A stretch of DNA of 64,000 nt from Lachnospiraceae bacterium UBA4631. GTDB taxonomy: Bacteria > Bacillota > Clostridia > Lachnospirales > Lachnospiraceae. A program made the position numbers and the translations under genes. Of this stretch, positions 8,649-17,034 are shown piece after piece. The DNA is taken from the NCBI GenBank assembly GCA_002406015.1, contig DHMX01000022.1, positions 235,550-299,549 of the forward strand, given 5' to 3'. How positions within the stretch are numbered: the first letter of the stretch is position 1; the number at the start of each line of letters is the position of its first letter. Below the pieces are notes generated by a model. It was not told where the DNA came from. It searched no databases and saw only the letters and a program-made list of their open reading frames with translations.

Positions 8649-9098
8649 ATAATACTTCTTATTTCCCCATTGATTACCGCGTTTCAAATCCGTATACATT
8701 GCATATGCCTGTTCCAAAATCTGCTTCTCATTCGGAAATTTCAGCAAATGATATGCTTCATGATATTTGTAATAACCGGAATCCAAGAAATACTCTTCTC
8801 TTTGTGGTTTGCTGTAATAGCTGTCAGCCATCATAAGATACCAGTGTACATCTTTTTTTACAACATCCGCAGCCACATTAAACATATAATTACTCTTGCC
8901 AATGTAACGAATGATGGTTCCATGAACGCCTGTCTCTTCCTGTACCTCACGCAAAGCGGTCTGGGGATGTTCCTCCCCTTGTTCCACCGTTCCCTTTGGT
9001 AATACCCAGCCTTCATATTTATTCCTGTAATTTTTATATAAAAGCAGGATTTTACCTCTGAAAATTACCACACCACCACAGCTTGTTGCTTCAATCAT
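8646..9098 (-). CDS. NUDIX hydrolase
   Basis: A 150-residue protein with a full NUDIX box (Gx5Ex7REVxEETGV, residues 36-58: G36, E42, R50, E51, E54, E55, G57). NUDIX enzymes hydrolyse nucleoside diphosphates linked to another group; the substrate cannot be told from the motif alone. The N-terminal GGVVIF...KGTVEQGE layout resembles diadenosine-polyphosphate or general house-cleaning members. It has its own promoter (9134-9162), a good SD (AGGAGG) and a terminator, so it is a single-gene unit between the wall-synthesis operon and the sortase. Confidence 0.88.
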   Translation of the reverse strand: MIEATSCGGVVIFRGKILLLYKNYRNKYEGWVLPKGTVEQGEEHPQTALREVQEETGVHGTIIRYIGKSNYMFNVAADVVKKDVHWYLMMADSYYSKPQREEYFLDSGYYKYHEAYHLLKFPNEKQILEQAYAMYTDLKRGNQWGNKKYY

Positions 9099-9133
9099 TG
9101 CAATTCCTCCTGGTGTGACGTTCTATCGGTACA

Positions 9134-9162
9134 AGTATAACAAGATTCCCTTATGATTTCAA
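9134..9162 (-). promoter_or_regulatory. Promoter of the NUDIX gene
   Basis: TTGAAA (9157-9162), 17-base spacer, TATACT (9134-9139) on the minus strand. It begins just after the stop codon of the penicillin-binding protein gene. Confidence 0.7.
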
Positions 9163-9165
9163 CTA

Positions 9166-10656
9166 TTATTGATAATACGCATCAAAAATCTGACGTGCCA
9201 CATTTGTCGCCCGGATTCCCGATGTATCTGCCTCTTCTACGACTACACATACCACAATATCCGGATTATCTACATTCGAAAATCCGACAAACCACGAATG
9301 CGACTTTCCTTCCGAATTATATTCTGCCGTTCCGGTCTTTCCGGCAACGGAATAGGCATCCGTATTGACTGCATAGCCGGTTCCGTAATCCACAACCCCT
9401 TCCAACAGCTCGGTCATGGTTTCTGCTTCTCCGGTGGTCATCAGCCGCTTGTATACAGAAGGTGTAAACCGTTTTACATTAACACCCTCATAATTTTCGA
9501 TATGGTCTACAATATACGGCTTCATCATAACACCGCCATTTGCAATCGTGGACATAATCATTGCATTGTGCAATGGGGAAATCTGGGTATCTCCCTGTCC
9601 GATAACCGTCTGCGGAATCAGAGATTTATCACTCTTTCCATCCAATACAAAGCTGCTCTTATTATAATTTCCGCCATATGGAAGTGACTTATTAAACAAA
9701 AATTCTTCGGTTAATGCATGGAATTTATCCATATCTATCTCTGTAGTTCCGATATTCGAAAATGAGGTGTTGCAGGAAAATGCCAAGGAATCTGCCAAAT
9801 CCTCCTCTCCATGTACCGTACTGTTATAACAGTGAATCATTACATTATTAAAGGCTGCCTCTCCTTCACAGGTGTACCGATAGGTACTCCAGTTTGCATT
9901 TTCCCGAATAAATTCTAACGTTGTCAGCGTCTTAAATGTAGAACCCGGCGGATATAAGCCCTGCGTTGCCCGATTCAGCAATATGGTCTGGTCAGACGCA
10001 GTTCCTTCTGTTACAGAAGACCAGACGGTATCAATGTCATTTGGGTTAAAGTCCGGCTTTGATACCATTGCCAGAATTTTTCCGGTATCCGGCTCCATAA
10101 CCACAACTGCCCCTTTTCCGGAGCCTAATGCATAATATGCGGTTTCCTGCAAATTAGAATCCAGCGTTGTAACAATGGTATCCCCCATGTTCTTTTCCTC
10201 ACGCAAGGCATTATAGGTGCGTTCAAAAATATTGGCACTTGAGGTTAACAGATAATAGTTTGCGGTCAGCTCTACGCCGGCTTTTCCATATGTGGAATAT
10301 CCGACAGCATGTGCATATATGCTGCCATTCGGATAATATCGATAATAGCTTCCGTCATCCAGATATTGATTGGTTGCCAGCACTTCACCGTCACCGGAAA
10401 GAATATCACCCCGAATCACATGCTCCGCTAATTTATCCTGTCTGGCATTATAAGAGTTTGCAATTACGTTCTGACTATCTAAAATCATAAACTTGCAAAT
10501 ATATAAAATCATAATCAGAAATATACCGGCAAATACATATGTCATCAGTAAGATTGGACGATTTGCAATTTTATTTTTTTCGCTTTTGCGTTTTTCCTGC
10601 ATCAGAAATTCCTGCGGACTCTTCGGTCTGGAGGATTTTTTCTTTTTCTCGTTCAA
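9166..10656 (-). CDS. Class B penicillin-binding protein (monofunctional transpeptidase)
   Basis: A 496-residue protein with an N-terminal membrane anchor (about 36-57), a short pedestal region (IRGDILSGDGEVLATN) and a transpeptidase domain with the active-site triad SxxK (PPGSTFKTL), SxN (FSCNTSF) and KTG (GKTGTAEY). It crosslinks peptidoglycan on the outer face of the membrane. The N-terminal region is shorter than in FtsI or PBP2, resembling PbpA-like partners of FtsW/RodA. The start is a TTG with a very strong SD (AAAGGAGG, 10666-10673) 9 bases upstream, giving an 86-base overlap with the preceding ftsW/rodA-like gene, so the two are translationally linked. It works with that SEDS glycosyltransferase. 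Confidence 0.92.
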   Translation of the reverse strand: MNEKKKKSSRPKSPQEFLMQEKRKSEKNKIANRPILLMTYVFAGIFLIMILYICKFMILDSQNVIANSYNARQDKLAEHVIRGDILSGDGEVLATNQYLDDGSYYRYYPNGSIYAHAVGYSTYGKAGVELTANYYLLTSSANIFERTYNALREEKNMGDTIVTTLDSNLQETAYYALGSGKGAVVVMEPDTGKILAMVSKPDFNPNDIDTVWSSVTEGTASDQTILLNRATQGLYPPGSTFKTLTTLEFIRENANWSTYRYTCEGEAAFNNVMIHCYNSTVHGEEDLADSLAFSCNTSFSNIGTTEIDMDKFHALTEEFLFNKSLPYGGNYNKSSFVLDGKSDKSLIPQTVIGQGDTQISPLHNAMIMSTIANGGVMMKPYIVDHIENYEGVNVKRFTPSVYKRLMTTGEAETMTELLEGVVDYGTGYAVNTDAYSVAGKTGTAEYNSEGKSHSWFVGFSNVDNPDIVVCVVVEEADTSGIRATNVARQIFDAYYQ

Positions 10657-12025
10657 CTCGCTCTGCCTCCTTTGTTGTAATAATATTTATTCCTTGTATA
10701 ATCTGAAAAATAACTAAGGTACTGGTAACGGAGCTTAAGCCGTAACTGACTAACGGCAGGGTAACACCGGTAGACGGTATGAACTTGGTCGCACCGCCGA
10801 TATTTAGCAATACCTGAAAAATATAGCAGACTGCAAAGCCAAATGCCATATTTTTATAAAATACCCGCTTGCACCGCATCGCAACATCAATAAATCCGAT
10901 AAAGACACTAAAGCAAATCAAAATCAGAATCAAGGCAACCAGCACACCCATTTCCTCTGCTATTACGGAAAAGATAAAATCACTCTCTCTGACCGGTATG
11001 GACTCCGGCATTCCTTCACCCAGTCCGGAACCGAACCAGCCGCCCGAACCGATAGCAAACAATGACTGTGCAATCTGATAGCCTTTTCCGTCAATGTCAC
11101 TCCATGGGTCTATCCAGTTCTTCACACGTACAATTACATGAGTAAAAAGCTGCTTCCGGAACAGCAAAAATGCCAGACCTCCCATTACGCAGGCTCCTCC
11201 GATGCAGCCGAAAAAGTACATCGGTCTTCTGGTTGCTATGTAGAGCATAACCACATAAATCACAAAGAAAATCAAGGCTCCTCCAAGGTCCTTTTCCAAT
11301 ACCAGCACACCAATATGTGCAACGGCAAAGGCAGTTGCAATAATTACCTGCTTAAGTTCCGTACTTTTTGCTAAAATACTGGCAACAAAAAATATAAATA
11401 AGATTTTCACAAATTCCGATGGCTGTACGGAAAAATCAACGAAATGCAGGTCAATGGAAAGCCAGTTGCTGGCTCCGTATTGCGACAAACCATGAATGAA
11501 ACCATCCCCCGGAATAAATACAGTCAGCAATGCCAAGATTCCGACTACACCATATACATAATAATAATTCCGCAGATTTCGGTATCGCAGCATGATTAAC
11601 GGTATAAAGCTGACAATTAACAGAGTAACCGTAGAAATCAAAAACTGCTTCAATGCCAGATTAAAATTAATACGGGTCAGCATGGTATAGCCCAGCAGCA
11701 AAAGAAAACACATATTATTGGTTATCAGCCGGGAGGAATTTTTATAATAACGGTGATACAGCACCATATAAAGAACTGCTACCAGAATCTCTCCGCCATA
11801 TAACAACAAAATCTTCATTGCAGATTTCTGGTCCGTACCTAATTTCATAAATAACACCAGATACCATAAAAAATGAATTGAAAATATTAAAACAATCTGC
11901 TTTGTCAGCTTTTTATTGCGTTTTTCCTTTTCCTGTGTACGGAATATACTAAAGCATATCCAGCCATATACCGCAAATAAAATTATACTGACATATTGTG
12001 CAAGAATGGTAATTACTGTTACCAT
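10571..12025 (-). CDS. FtsW/RodA/SpoVE-family peptidoglycan glycosyltransferase
   Basis: A 484-residue polytopic protein with about ten spans and SEDS motifs: FVDFSVQPSEFVKI, EKDLGGALIFF, SLFAIGSGGWFGSGLGEG, and SDFIFSVIAEEMG. SEDS proteins polymerise glycan strands from lipid II and pair with a class B PBP, here the next gene. The C-terminal 40 residues are highly charged and encoded in the overlap with the PBP gene. Which SEDS paralogue it is (division, elongation or sporulation) cannot be decided from sequence by eye; position beside zapA favours septal or general wall growth. Confidence 0.92.
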   Translation of the reverse strand: MVTVITILAQYVSIILFAVYGWICFSIFRTQEKEKRNKKLTKQIVLIFSIHFLWYLVLFMKLGTDQKSAMKILLLYGGEILVAVLYMVLYHRYYKNSSRLITNNMCFLLLLGYTMLTRINFNLALKQFLISTVTLLIVSFIPLIMLRYRNLRNYYYVYGVVGILALLTVFIPGDGFIHGLSQYGASNWLSIDLHFVDFSVQPSEFVKILFIFFVASILAKSTELKQVIIATAFAVAHIGVLVLEKDLGGALIFFVIYVVMLYIATRRPMYFFGCIGGACVMGGLAFLLFRKQLFTHVIVRVKNWIDPWSDIDGKGYQIAQSLFAIGSGGWFGSGLGEGMPESIPVRESDFIFSVIAEEMGVLVALILILICFSVFIGFIDVAMRCKRVFYKNMAFGFAVCYIFQVLLNIGGATKFIPSTGVTLPLVSYGLSSVTSTLVIFQIIQGINIITTKEAERVEREKEKILQTEESAGISDAGKTQKRKK

Positions 12026-12028
12026 ATG

Positions 12029-14476
12029 TTACTCCATTCCTTTCCTAAAGCGACCCTGATAGTCAGAGTCTGCCATTCGTCTTTGGAGAATCCGTAAGGT
12101 CTCCTCCTCGTCCTCATCCGTAAATCGAAGCCGATATACCGCTACTGAATCTAATTCCGAGCGTTGTTCCAGCAGATTAACCGGCAGCTTCTGATATATC
12201 TTATTATAGCAGAACTGACAAACCGTATGTGTCCCATACGCATCCCGGAAGGAATTTACAAGGGTCAAATCCGGTTGATTTTTCCGACAGCCCTCTGTAT
12301 TCCTTCTGGTACACTGGGTTGTCAGCATAACCGTCTGCTTTCCGTATACATTCCATTCCCAAAAGGCATCCGGATTTTGATTTATCAGTTCCTGAAGTTC
12401 ATCCTTACAAAGCTCCACCGGAAGTGTCAAATGCAAATCCGGCAGCCCGGATTTATGCAGCAATTGCATTACAGCGGCATCATTATAAGCATAAATACTG
12501 CTGTCACACACCAAAGGCTGTGGTATCTGACATTTTTTTGCAAATCCCAGTTCATCCAGTGTGCGAAGTACATATCCGTCTGCCTTTAATTCAAAGATAG
12601 CCCGGATCTGTGCTTCCATGTCCACCCGGAAAATACTCGGTAAGCAGATATAGCCCTGCAGCGTTCTCTCCTGTATCTGATGCAATGCCTGCATCAGCTC
12701 CTCAACCGAAAAATAATCTGCATCCAGTTCAATTCGGCTAATGGTTCCGCATACAAGTGCCGCCTGCAATTGTTCCTTTGTAGACACCAGAGCCGCCCAG
12801 CCTGCATTCTCTGTCGAGGCTTGGCTTGGTTTAAAAGCATATTTTGGGGATTGCTCGGATTCCATTACCTCCAAGCGTCGGTGCTGTGTGGAACATACGC
12901 ATTGCAAATCCTCCATAGCTTTCCGACGCAACTGATTAAATTCCTTCATGGAGCAAAAACAATTCTCCTCCATTTCAATATCAATCAAAGCATCTTCGGT
13001 TTTAAACGGAAAATCACCGGTCTTTTTTAATTTGCTTCGTAGCTCTGCTTCCTGTAACGGCTGTTTCTGGGCGGCTGTCACCATGCCACCGCTTACAGTT
13101 ATCCTATGCCCATTACATGACATTTTAATCATAACAGGGAAGTCTTTCTTCAAGGTAACAGAAATATGAATTTTTTCTTTCAATCCTGCTTCACATTTCT
13201 TTAGTACCATCTGGCACAGTGTCGGATTCTTTGTCCGATATACCAAATCTCCTGTCCGCATCTCCTTTAACTGCTTGCCTCGCAGCATCACCCGCTGTCC
13301 GGGCATTCCGTCTGTTCCGGAGGTTAATTCTATCACCGAAGCATTCCTTGTCCGAACCTCTAATATATCTCCCTTTTGCAGCTTTCGATTTAACGCTAAT
13401 TCAAATTCTCCACCGCGAATTTTCGTTATCGTTCCTATCTCCAACCCATTGTGATGATTCCGCTCCATAGACATCATATCAATTCCGTTATGTCTGTGAA
13501 GGTAGCCATCCGTAAAATTGCCCCGATTATAAATATCCGCTAAGTTTTCCTTCCACTGCTCTGCCGGATATGATTTATGAAGCCGGTAGTCATCAATTGC
13601 CTGCCGATATGCCTGTACTGCACTGACAACATACTCTGCCTGCTTCATTCTGCCTTCGATTTTAAAGGAATCCACACCCGCCTGAATAAGCTCCGGCACC
13701 TGCTCTAAGGTACACAAGTCTCTGGGGCTTAAGAAATAGCGTTCCGGTCCATTCATATATGCATCCGCATATTTGTTTATTCGTCCATTTCTATACGCAT
13801 CTGTATTTTCTTTTGTATCTGCGTTGATAGTTCTGCTTATATCCTCATTGGTATCTTTGTTGATACATACATACGTTTGCCTGCATGGCTGTGCACATCT
13901 TCCACGATTACCGCTGCGACCGCCAATCATACTACTAAACAGGCACATTCCGGAATAGGAATAGCATAATGCTCCATGCACAAACACTTCCAGTTCCATT
14001 CCGCTTTTTTGTTTAAGTTGCCGAAGCTCTTGTATCGACAATTCTCTTGCTGGTACAATTCTGGTGAAGCCCATTTCTTTTAAATATTCTGCACCATATG
14101 CATTCAATATAGACATCTGTGTACTGGCGTGCAATTCCAAGTCCGGAAATTGCCGATGAATAAGCTCTGCCACCCCTAAATCCTGAACTATAACCGCTTG
14201 CAGTCCGGCTTCATAGGGAGATTTCAGGTACGAAAAAAGACGGTCAATCTCATCGTTTTTCAACAAGGTATTCACCGTCAGATACAGTTTTTTCTGATGA
14301 AGCTGTGTGTATTCAATTGCGTGCAGCAATTCTAAGTCTGTCAGATTTGATGCAAATGCTCTGGCTCCAAAGAATTGACCGCCAAGATATACCGCATCTG
14401 CTCCTGCCTGAAACGCCTGTTTCATAATATCAAAGGAACCGGCAGGAGCCAGAAGCTCCGGCATGTTTCTATTCAT
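12029..14476 (-). CDS. U32-family peptidase / RlhA-like rRNA hydroxylation protein
   Basis: The 815-residue protein has the U32 signature around EVFVHGALCYSYSGMCLFS, followed by the cysteine cluster GNRGRCAQPC, and a long C-terminal half of the DUF3656 type. In E. coli a homologue (RlhA) hydroxylates a 23S rRNA cytidine and others act in prephenate-dependent tRNA/rRNA hydroxylation; older work called the family collagenase-like peptidases. The N-terminus (MPELLAPAGSFDIMKQAF) is typical. It sits between zapA and the ftsW/rodA-like gene. An insert rich in Asn/Thr/Lys follows the cysteine cluster (about 205-245). The exact RNA substrate is not known from sequence. Confidence 0.88.
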   Translation of the reverse strand: MNRNMPELLAPAGSFDIMKQAFQAGADAVYLGGQFFGARAFASNLTDLELLHAIEYTQLHQKKLYLTVNTLLKNDEIDRLFSYLKSPYEAGLQAVIVQDLGVAELIHRQFPDLELHASTQMSILNAYGAEYLKEMGFTRIVPARELSIQELRQLKQKSGMELEVFVHGALCYSYSGMCLFSSMIGGRSGNRGRCAQPCRQTYVCINKDTNEDISRTINADTKENTDAYRNGRINKYADAYMNGPERYFLSPRDLCTLEQVPELIQAGVDSFKIEGRMKQAEYVVSAVQAYRQAIDDYRLHKSYPAEQWKENLADIYNRGNFTDGYLHRHNGIDMMSMERNHHNGLEIGTITKIRGGEFELALNRKLQKGDILEVRTRNASVIELTSGTDGMPGQRVMLRGKQLKEMRTGDLVYRTKNPTLCQMVLKKCEAGLKEKIHISVTLKKDFPVMIKMSCNGHRITVSGGMVTAAQKQPLQEAELRSKLKKTGDFPFKTEDALIDIEMEENCFCSMKEFNQLRRKAMEDLQCVCSTQHRRLEVMESEQSPKYAFKPSQASTENAGWAALVSTKEQLQAALVCGTISRIELDADYFSVEELMQALHQIQERTLQGYICLPSIFRVDMEAQIRAIFELKADGYVLRTLDELGFAKKCQIPQPLVCDSSIYAYNDAAVMQLLHKSGLPDLHLTLPVELCKDELQELINQNPDAFWEWNVYGKQTVMLTTQCTRRNTEGCRKNQPDLTLVNSFRDAYGTHTVCQFCYNKIYQKLPVNLLEQRSELDSVAVYRLRFTDEDEEETLRILQRRMADSDYQGRFRKGME

Positions 14477-14493
14477 ACAGTTTCCATATCCTT

Positions 14494-14907
14494 TTACTGC
14501 TTCGTTGTCGTTCTATCCTTTTCTGCCTCTAATTGCAGAATCTTTCTTTGCAGGGCATTTACCTGCTCCTTGTATTCCTCTACCAGCTTTAAGGCTGATT
14601 CCTGTTTAATTCTTGTTTCAATCACTTCATGTCGCAGGTCATATAACTGCTTTTCCTTTTCATCCTCAACCTTACCGGCTTCCTCTGCCTGCTTCTTTGC
14701 TTTAAAATAATCATCTGCAATATTTAATGCCAGCAGTACGCTCTGATATTCGGGACTTAGCTTCCGATAATGTTCGCTGCCCTTACACTCTGTCATTTTA
14801 TTGTTAATATACATTGCAATGCTTTGCAGATATTCTTCGCTTTCATATCCACTCAGAGTATAAACCTTTCCATTAATCACAACGGATATATCATGTTTCT
14901 GTGCCAT
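14494..14907 (-). CDS. zapA: Cell division protein ZapA
   Basis: A 137-residue protein starting MAQKHDISVVINGKVYTLSG, the usual ZapA N-terminus, with the SEEYLQSIAMYINNKM segment of the globular head and a long C-terminal coiled coil (about 65-130). ZapA binds FtsZ and bundles protofilaments at midcell. The start at 14907 is preferred over an upstream ATG at 14949 because AAGGAGG lies 5-6 bases before it and because this removes the overlap with ruvB. It is followed by the U32 gene 17 bases on. Longer than the roughly 85-110 residue Bacillus form, mostly through the coiled coil. Confidence 0.9.
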   Translation of the reverse strand: MAQKHDISVVINGKVYTLSGYESEEYLQSIAMYINNKMTECKGSEHYRKLSPEYQSVLLALNIADDYFKAKKQAEEAGKVEDEKEKQLYDLRHEVIETRIKQESALKLVEEYKEQVNALQRKILQLEAEKDRTTTKQ

Positions 14908-14917
14908 AAGTTCCTCC

Positions 14918-15925
14918 TTAATTTTCCTCTGTCGGGTTTTGTAATCCAAAATGACGGTAGCAGCGTTCTGTTACCACCCTTCCTCTCGGTGTACGATTTA
15001 TCAAACCATTTTTTATCAAATATGGTTCATATACCTCTTCAATGGTTCCGGCATCTTCTCCGATTGCAGCCGCAAGTGTATCTAAGCCAACCGGTTTCCC
15101 TCCGAATTTTTCCATCATAGTTCGTAATAAATTACGGTCCGTTTCATCCAGTCCCAGCGTATCCACTTCCAGACGGTCCAATGCCATTCGGGCTATTTCA
15201 TATGTGATTTCACCCTGAAATTCCACTTCCGCAAAATCACGTACCCGCTTTAATAATCGATTTGCCAGTCTTGGCGTTCCTCTGGACCTTCTTGCTATTT
15301 CTGCCGCTCCTGCCGAATCCAGACTTACACCCAGAACGTAAGCAGAACGTTCCAGAATTTCAGTTAATTCTTCGTAGGTATAAAACTCCAGTCTGTTTAC
15401 AACTCCAAAACGGTCCCGCAGCGGTGCTGTCAGCATACCGGCACGCGTTGTTGCTCCCACCAGTGTAAAATGTGGCAAATCCAACCGGATAGACCTTGCC
15501 GCCGCTCCTTTTCCTATCATAACATCAATGGCAAAATCCTCCATGGCAGGATATAAAACCTCTTCCACCTGCCGATTCAGCCGATGAATTTCATCAATGA
15601 ATAATACATCATGCTCTGATAAATTATTCAGTATGGCAGCCAGTTCCCCCGGCTTTTCGATTGCCGGTCCGGATGTAATCTTCAGGTTTACCTTCATTTC
15701 ATTTGCCACTATGGAAGCCAGCGTTGTCTTTCCCAAGCCGGGAGGACCATATAGCAACACATGGTCCAATGCCTCGCCACGCTGCTTTGCCGCTTCTATA
15801 AATACCTTTAGATTCGTCTTAACCTTTTCCTGTCCGATATAGTCCTCCAGATATTTGGGTCGCAGACTGCTTTCTATTTTGCTATCCTCTTCTGTAAATT
15901 CTGTTGTAATTATACGATGATTCAT
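14918..15925 (-). CDS. ruvB: Holliday junction branch migration ATPase RuvB
   Basis: The 335-residue protein matches RuvB length and motifs: LRPKYLEDYIGQ, Walker A GPPGLGKTT (60-68), Walker B DEIH (111-114), sensor 1 LVGATTRAG and the C-terminal winged helix ending NRTPRGRVVTE. Hexameric RuvB drives branch migration with RuvA at recombination junctions. It lies 52 bases downstream of ruvA. No ruvC is present in this window, which is normal for Firmicutes that use RecU. Confidence 0.98.
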   Translation of the reverse strand: MNHRIITTEFTEEDSKIESSLRPKYLEDYIGQEKVKTNLKVFIEAAKQRGEALDHVLLYGPPGLGKTTLASIVANEMKVNLKITSGPAIEKPGELAAILNNLSEHDVLFIDEIHRLNRQVEEVLYPAMEDFAIDVMIGKGAAARSIRLDLPHFTLVGATTRAGMLTAPLRDRFGVVNRLEFYTYEELTEILERSAYVLGVSLDSAGAAEIARRSRGTPRLANRLLKRVRDFAEVEFQGEITYEIARMALDRLEVDTLGLDETDRNLLRTMMEKFGGKPVGLDTLAAAIGEDAGTIEEVYEPYLIKNGLINRTPRGRVVTERCYRHFGLQNPTEEN

Positions 15926-15977
15926 CCGTATTCCGTCCCGTTTTCATTATTTTACCTTCCGGCTGTTTCGCAAACTT

Positions 15978-16583
15978 TCAGACTAACCGCCTTAATGCCG
16001 CCTTTAACAGTGCATCCTCGGTCATTTCTTCTCCCTGCGGCACCTGTCTTACTGCCATCGTTGCCTCTGACTGCGAATATCCAAGCTCTACCAATGCCAT
16101 TGCCACCAGTGATATAACATCAGATGCAGTAACCTTCTCTGTACTTGCAGCTTCCATGTTCGATGCTCCAAGCAATTCTTCAATCGAAAGCTTATCCTTT
16201 AACTCAACAATTACCCGTTGAGCCCCTTTGGTACCAACTCCGTTTGCCTTTGTCAGTGTCTTTACATCTCCGCTTAAAATTGCCATCTGCAAATCGGAAA
16301 CCGTTAATACCGACAACAATGCAATTCCCGCCTTGGGACCGATACCGGATACACTAATTAACATCCGGAATAGCTGTAGGGCATCCTTTGACAGGAATCC
16401 AAACAGGCTAATATCATCCTCTCGAATACTCATATGAATATGCAGCTTCACCGGCTGCCCGATTGCCGGAAGACGGTTAAGGTCCATTTGACTGATATAT
16501 ATCATATAGCCCATGCCCTGACAATCTACGACTATGGTATCTTCATTTATTTCTTCTAAAATTCCTTTAATGTATGCCAGCAT
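15978..16583 (-). CDS. ruvA: Holliday junction DNA helicase subunit RuvA
   Basis: A 201-residue protein starting MLAYIKGILEEI with the OB-fold domain (1-65), the paired helix-hairpin-helix region (LISVSGIGPKAGIALLS and LTKANGVGTKGAQRVIVEL) and the small C-terminal RuvB-binding domain (EDALLKAALRRL). It binds four-way junctions. First gene of the ruvAB-zapA-U32-ftsW-pbp run. The 330 bases upstream contain a repeat element rather than a simple leader. Confidence 0.97.
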   Translation of the reverse strand: MLAYIKGILEEINEDTIVVDCQGMGYMIYISQMDLNRLPAIGQPVKLHIHMSIREDDISLFGFLSKDALQLFRMLISVSGIGPKAGIALLSVLTVSDLQMAILSGDVKTLTKANGVGTKGAQRVIVELKDKLSIEELLGASNMEAASTEKVTASDVISLVAMALVELGYSQSEATMAVRQVPQGEEMTEDALLKAALRRLV

Positions 16584-16604
16584 TTTTCTATCCTTTTATT
16601 GGAA

Positions 16605-16676
16605 TCGGTTTTTCGGTGTTCGTTGCACTCACATAACTTTCCAAGAAACCATTTTGCTATAAATAGCAATGGTTTC
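16605..16676. repeat. 72-bp direct repeat, copy 1
   Basis: Perfectly identical to 16813-16884, 208 bases apart. Each copy contains an internal hairpin: GAAACCAT and TGCTAT pair with ATAGCA and ATGGTTTC, leaving a 2-base bulge. The copy ends 22 bases upstream of the ruvA start codon. Confidence 0.95.
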
Positions 16677-16789
16677 ACACATAGACTCGCAAGCATGTGC
16701 TAACGCACATAACCGCCTGCTTCACAGGCGACTTGCTCGTTAATAGGTGCATGAAAAACAAATGCCTGCTTCGCAGTCGCTTGTTTTTC

Positions 16790-16905
16790 GCATGAATGCA
16801 ACCTCAAAACCTTCGGTTTTTCGGTGTTCGTTGCACTCACATAACTTTCCAAGAAACCATTTTGCTATAAATAGCAATGGTTTCTTTTGAAAGTTGCATT
16901 CATGC
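16790..16905. repeat. 13-bp inverted repeat enclosing repeat copy 2
   Basis: GCATGAATGCAAC (16790-16802) and its exact reverse complement GTTGCATTCATGC (16893-16905) bracket the second 72-bp copy. They could be the ends of a small inverted-repeat unit or the base of a large hairpin. Confidence 0.85.
16813..16884. repeat. 72-bp direct repeat, copy 2
   Basis: Identical over 72 bases to 16605-16676 with the same internal hairpin. Identity ends sharply on both sides, which argues for recent duplication or for two insertions of one unit. Confidence 0.95.
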
Positions 16906-16915
16906 TTATGCGTTC

Positions 16916-16943
16916 ATTATAGCATATATGTTTTAAAAAGTAA
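16916..16943 (-). promoter_or_regulatory. Candidate promoter of the ruvAB operon
   Basis: TTACTT (16938-16943), 16-base spacer, TATAAT (16916-16921) on the minus strand. If used, the ruvA message has a leader of about 325 bases made almost entirely of the repeat element. Confidence 0.5.
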
Positions 16944-16972
16944 CTGCATTTCGGCTGTTTTTTTGTTATGAT
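16944..16972 (+). promoter_or_regulatory. Candidate promoter of the YprB-like gene
   Basis: CTGCAT (16944-16949), 17-base spacer, TATGAT (16967-16972). The -35 box directly abuts the -35 box of the divergent ruvA promoter, so the two promoters are back to back. Confidence 0.45.
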
Positions 16973-17034
16973 GGAGTTAGGGGTTGCAAACCACATTATA
17001 AATGATGGACTTATGAAGAAAAGAGGGCTTACCT

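Larger units (their letters stand above)
16606..16905. repeat. Composite hairpin-rich repeat element in the ruvA leader
   Basis: No gene is visible in this 300-base stretch. It holds two 72-bp direct repeats plus several stem-loops between them: ATGTGC/GCACAT (16695-16710), CGCCTG/CAGGCG (16714-16730), a long imperfect palindrome from TGCATGAAAAACAA to TTGTTTTTCGCATGA (about 16748-16795), AAAACC/GGTTTT (16807-16821), and a 13-bp perfect inverted repeat enclosing copy 2 (16790-16802 and 16893-16905). The composition is unlike the genes on either side and it separates a promoter (16916-16943) from ruvA. It looks like an inserted, probably dispersed, non-coding element. There is no transposase, so any mobility would need help in trans. 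Confidence 0.75.

Noticed and set aside
16605..16884. CRISPR-like array
   Set aside because: Only two repeats of 72 bases with one 136-base spacer that itself contains palindromes; no cas genes are near.
16984..17003. Promoter TTGCAA ... TATAAA before the YprB-like gene
   Set aside because: Only about 8 bases separate the two boxes, too close for a promoter.
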